Positions 15,597 to 15,790 of a stretch of 15,790 bases of DNA are shown piece by piece; position 1 is the stretch's first letter; each line of letters starts with the position of its first letter. Location of the stretch: NCBI GenBank assembly GCA_018985225.1, contig JADGIF010000178.1:1-15790 (forward strand), given 5' to 3'. Under the pieces are notes generated by a model. That model made no database searches. It saw nothing but the letters and a program-made list of their open reading frames with translations, and was not told the origin of the DNA. Source of the stretch: Amoeboradix gromovi. Lineage: Eukaryota; Sanchytriomycota; Sanchytriomycetes; Sanchytriales; Sanchytriaceae. A program made the translations under genes and the position numbers.

Positions 15597-15790
15597 GGGA
15601 CACCAAATATAAAAACTAGACTAACTCGTTTTTAAAGGTGCTCCATACGTAGGAATGCTATCATTAATAAAAGATCTTGTATCATACCAGTTTTCTTTCA
15701 TTACTTTCAATCCCCTCTTCAAAATAAAACTAGAAGACCCTGCATCTCGTTCAAATGTATGAGGTCTTTGAGCATCCAAGCAAAAGGTGC
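15597..15790 (-). mobile_element. Second Fanzor-bearing TIR element, cut by the window edge
   Basis: The outer terminus is at 15597, reading GGGACACCAAATATAAAAAC, a 29-bp repeat (15597-15625) identical to the reverse complement of the right TIR at 10216-10244. Reverse-complemented, the visible 194 bp align along their whole length with 10050-10244 at about 85% identity by eye. The element extends beyond the window, so it could be full length. Its orientation is opposite to that of the first copy. Confidence 0.75.
15621..15790 (-). CDS. Fanzor-like nuclease C-terminus, 5' partial
   Basis: The frame enters at the right edge and stays open to a TAG (15621-15623) that lies inside the terminal repeat. 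It encodes TFCLDAQRPHTFERDAGSSS (the second zinc-ribbon Cys, then the RuvC-III xRD), FILKRG and a tail ending PTYGAPLKTS. Unlike the copy at 9937-10209 it shows no indel. Where the two proteins are in register, differences are mostly conservative (for example DIFERD versus HTFERD), which hints at past selection on the protein. Whether RuvC-I and RuvC-II are present cannot be seen. Having the stop codon within the TIR means coding sequence and transposon end overlap. Confidence 0.65.
   Translation of the reverse strand, partial: TFCLDAQRPHTFERDAGSSSFILKRGLKVMKENWYDTRSFINDSIPTYGAPLKTS

Noticed and set aside
1-15790. Bacterial interpretation with operons, ribosome binding sites or CRISPR
   Set aside because: Spliceosomal introns, YAK1, cyclin, ADAM and ZZ/Myb proteins are eukaryotic, and no regularly spaced direct repeats are present.

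Overview
This is a eukaryotic, AT-rich, gene-dense window. It has intron-interrupted genes, intergenic gaps of about 0.3-0.6 kb and all three standard stop codons. It holds a fungal-type ADAM metalloprotease, a YAK1-type DYRK kinase, a Pho80/PCL-like cyclin, a Myb + ZZ chromatin protein and remnants of Fanzor (eukaryotic TnpB) nucleases. YAK1, a PCL-type cyclin and a fungal-type ADAM together fit an early-diverging fungus or a rozellid/aphelid/microsporidian-like relative. The placement is inference and I cannot name a species.

The most useful structural result is that genes here use extremely short introns. Three genes are broken into apparently separate reading frames, and each is rejoined exactly by removing a 19-20 nt segment that begins GTA and ends TTAG. 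The ADAM gains a transmembrane segment and tail (9487-9505). The kinase recovers its glycine loop and C-terminal extension (13160-13178 and 14330-14349). The helical-repeat protein gains 64 residues (4498-4516). A 17-nt candidate may extend the ZZ protein.

Layout from left to right: the end of a Fanzor-like ORF (3-89); an 83-bp foldback element (138-220); a Cys-rich, probably surface-anchored protein (763-1266); a 793-aa disordered Ser/Lys-rich protein (1353-3734). On the minus strand follow a helical-repeat protein (4305-6612) and a Pho80-like cyclin (6676-7110). Then come the ADAM (7779-9822), a transposon-derived block (9855-11296), a ZZZ3-like protein on the minus strand (about 11327-12294), YAK1 (12895-14685), a doubtful ORF pair (14971-15264), and a second Fanzor-bearing TIR element in the opposite orientation running off the right edge (15597-15790).

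The cellular genes show no operon-like logic. They are housekeeping or regulatory genes next to two secreted or surface Cys-rich proteins. The mobile DNA forms a coherent set: several Fanzor C-termini of at least two types, and terminal inverted repeats sharing the pattern GGGACAC, six variable bases, then TAAAAA and TAGACT-like sequence. This suggests a DNA transposon family that carries or once carried an RNA-guided nuclease. The right-edge copy is the one that could still be intact.
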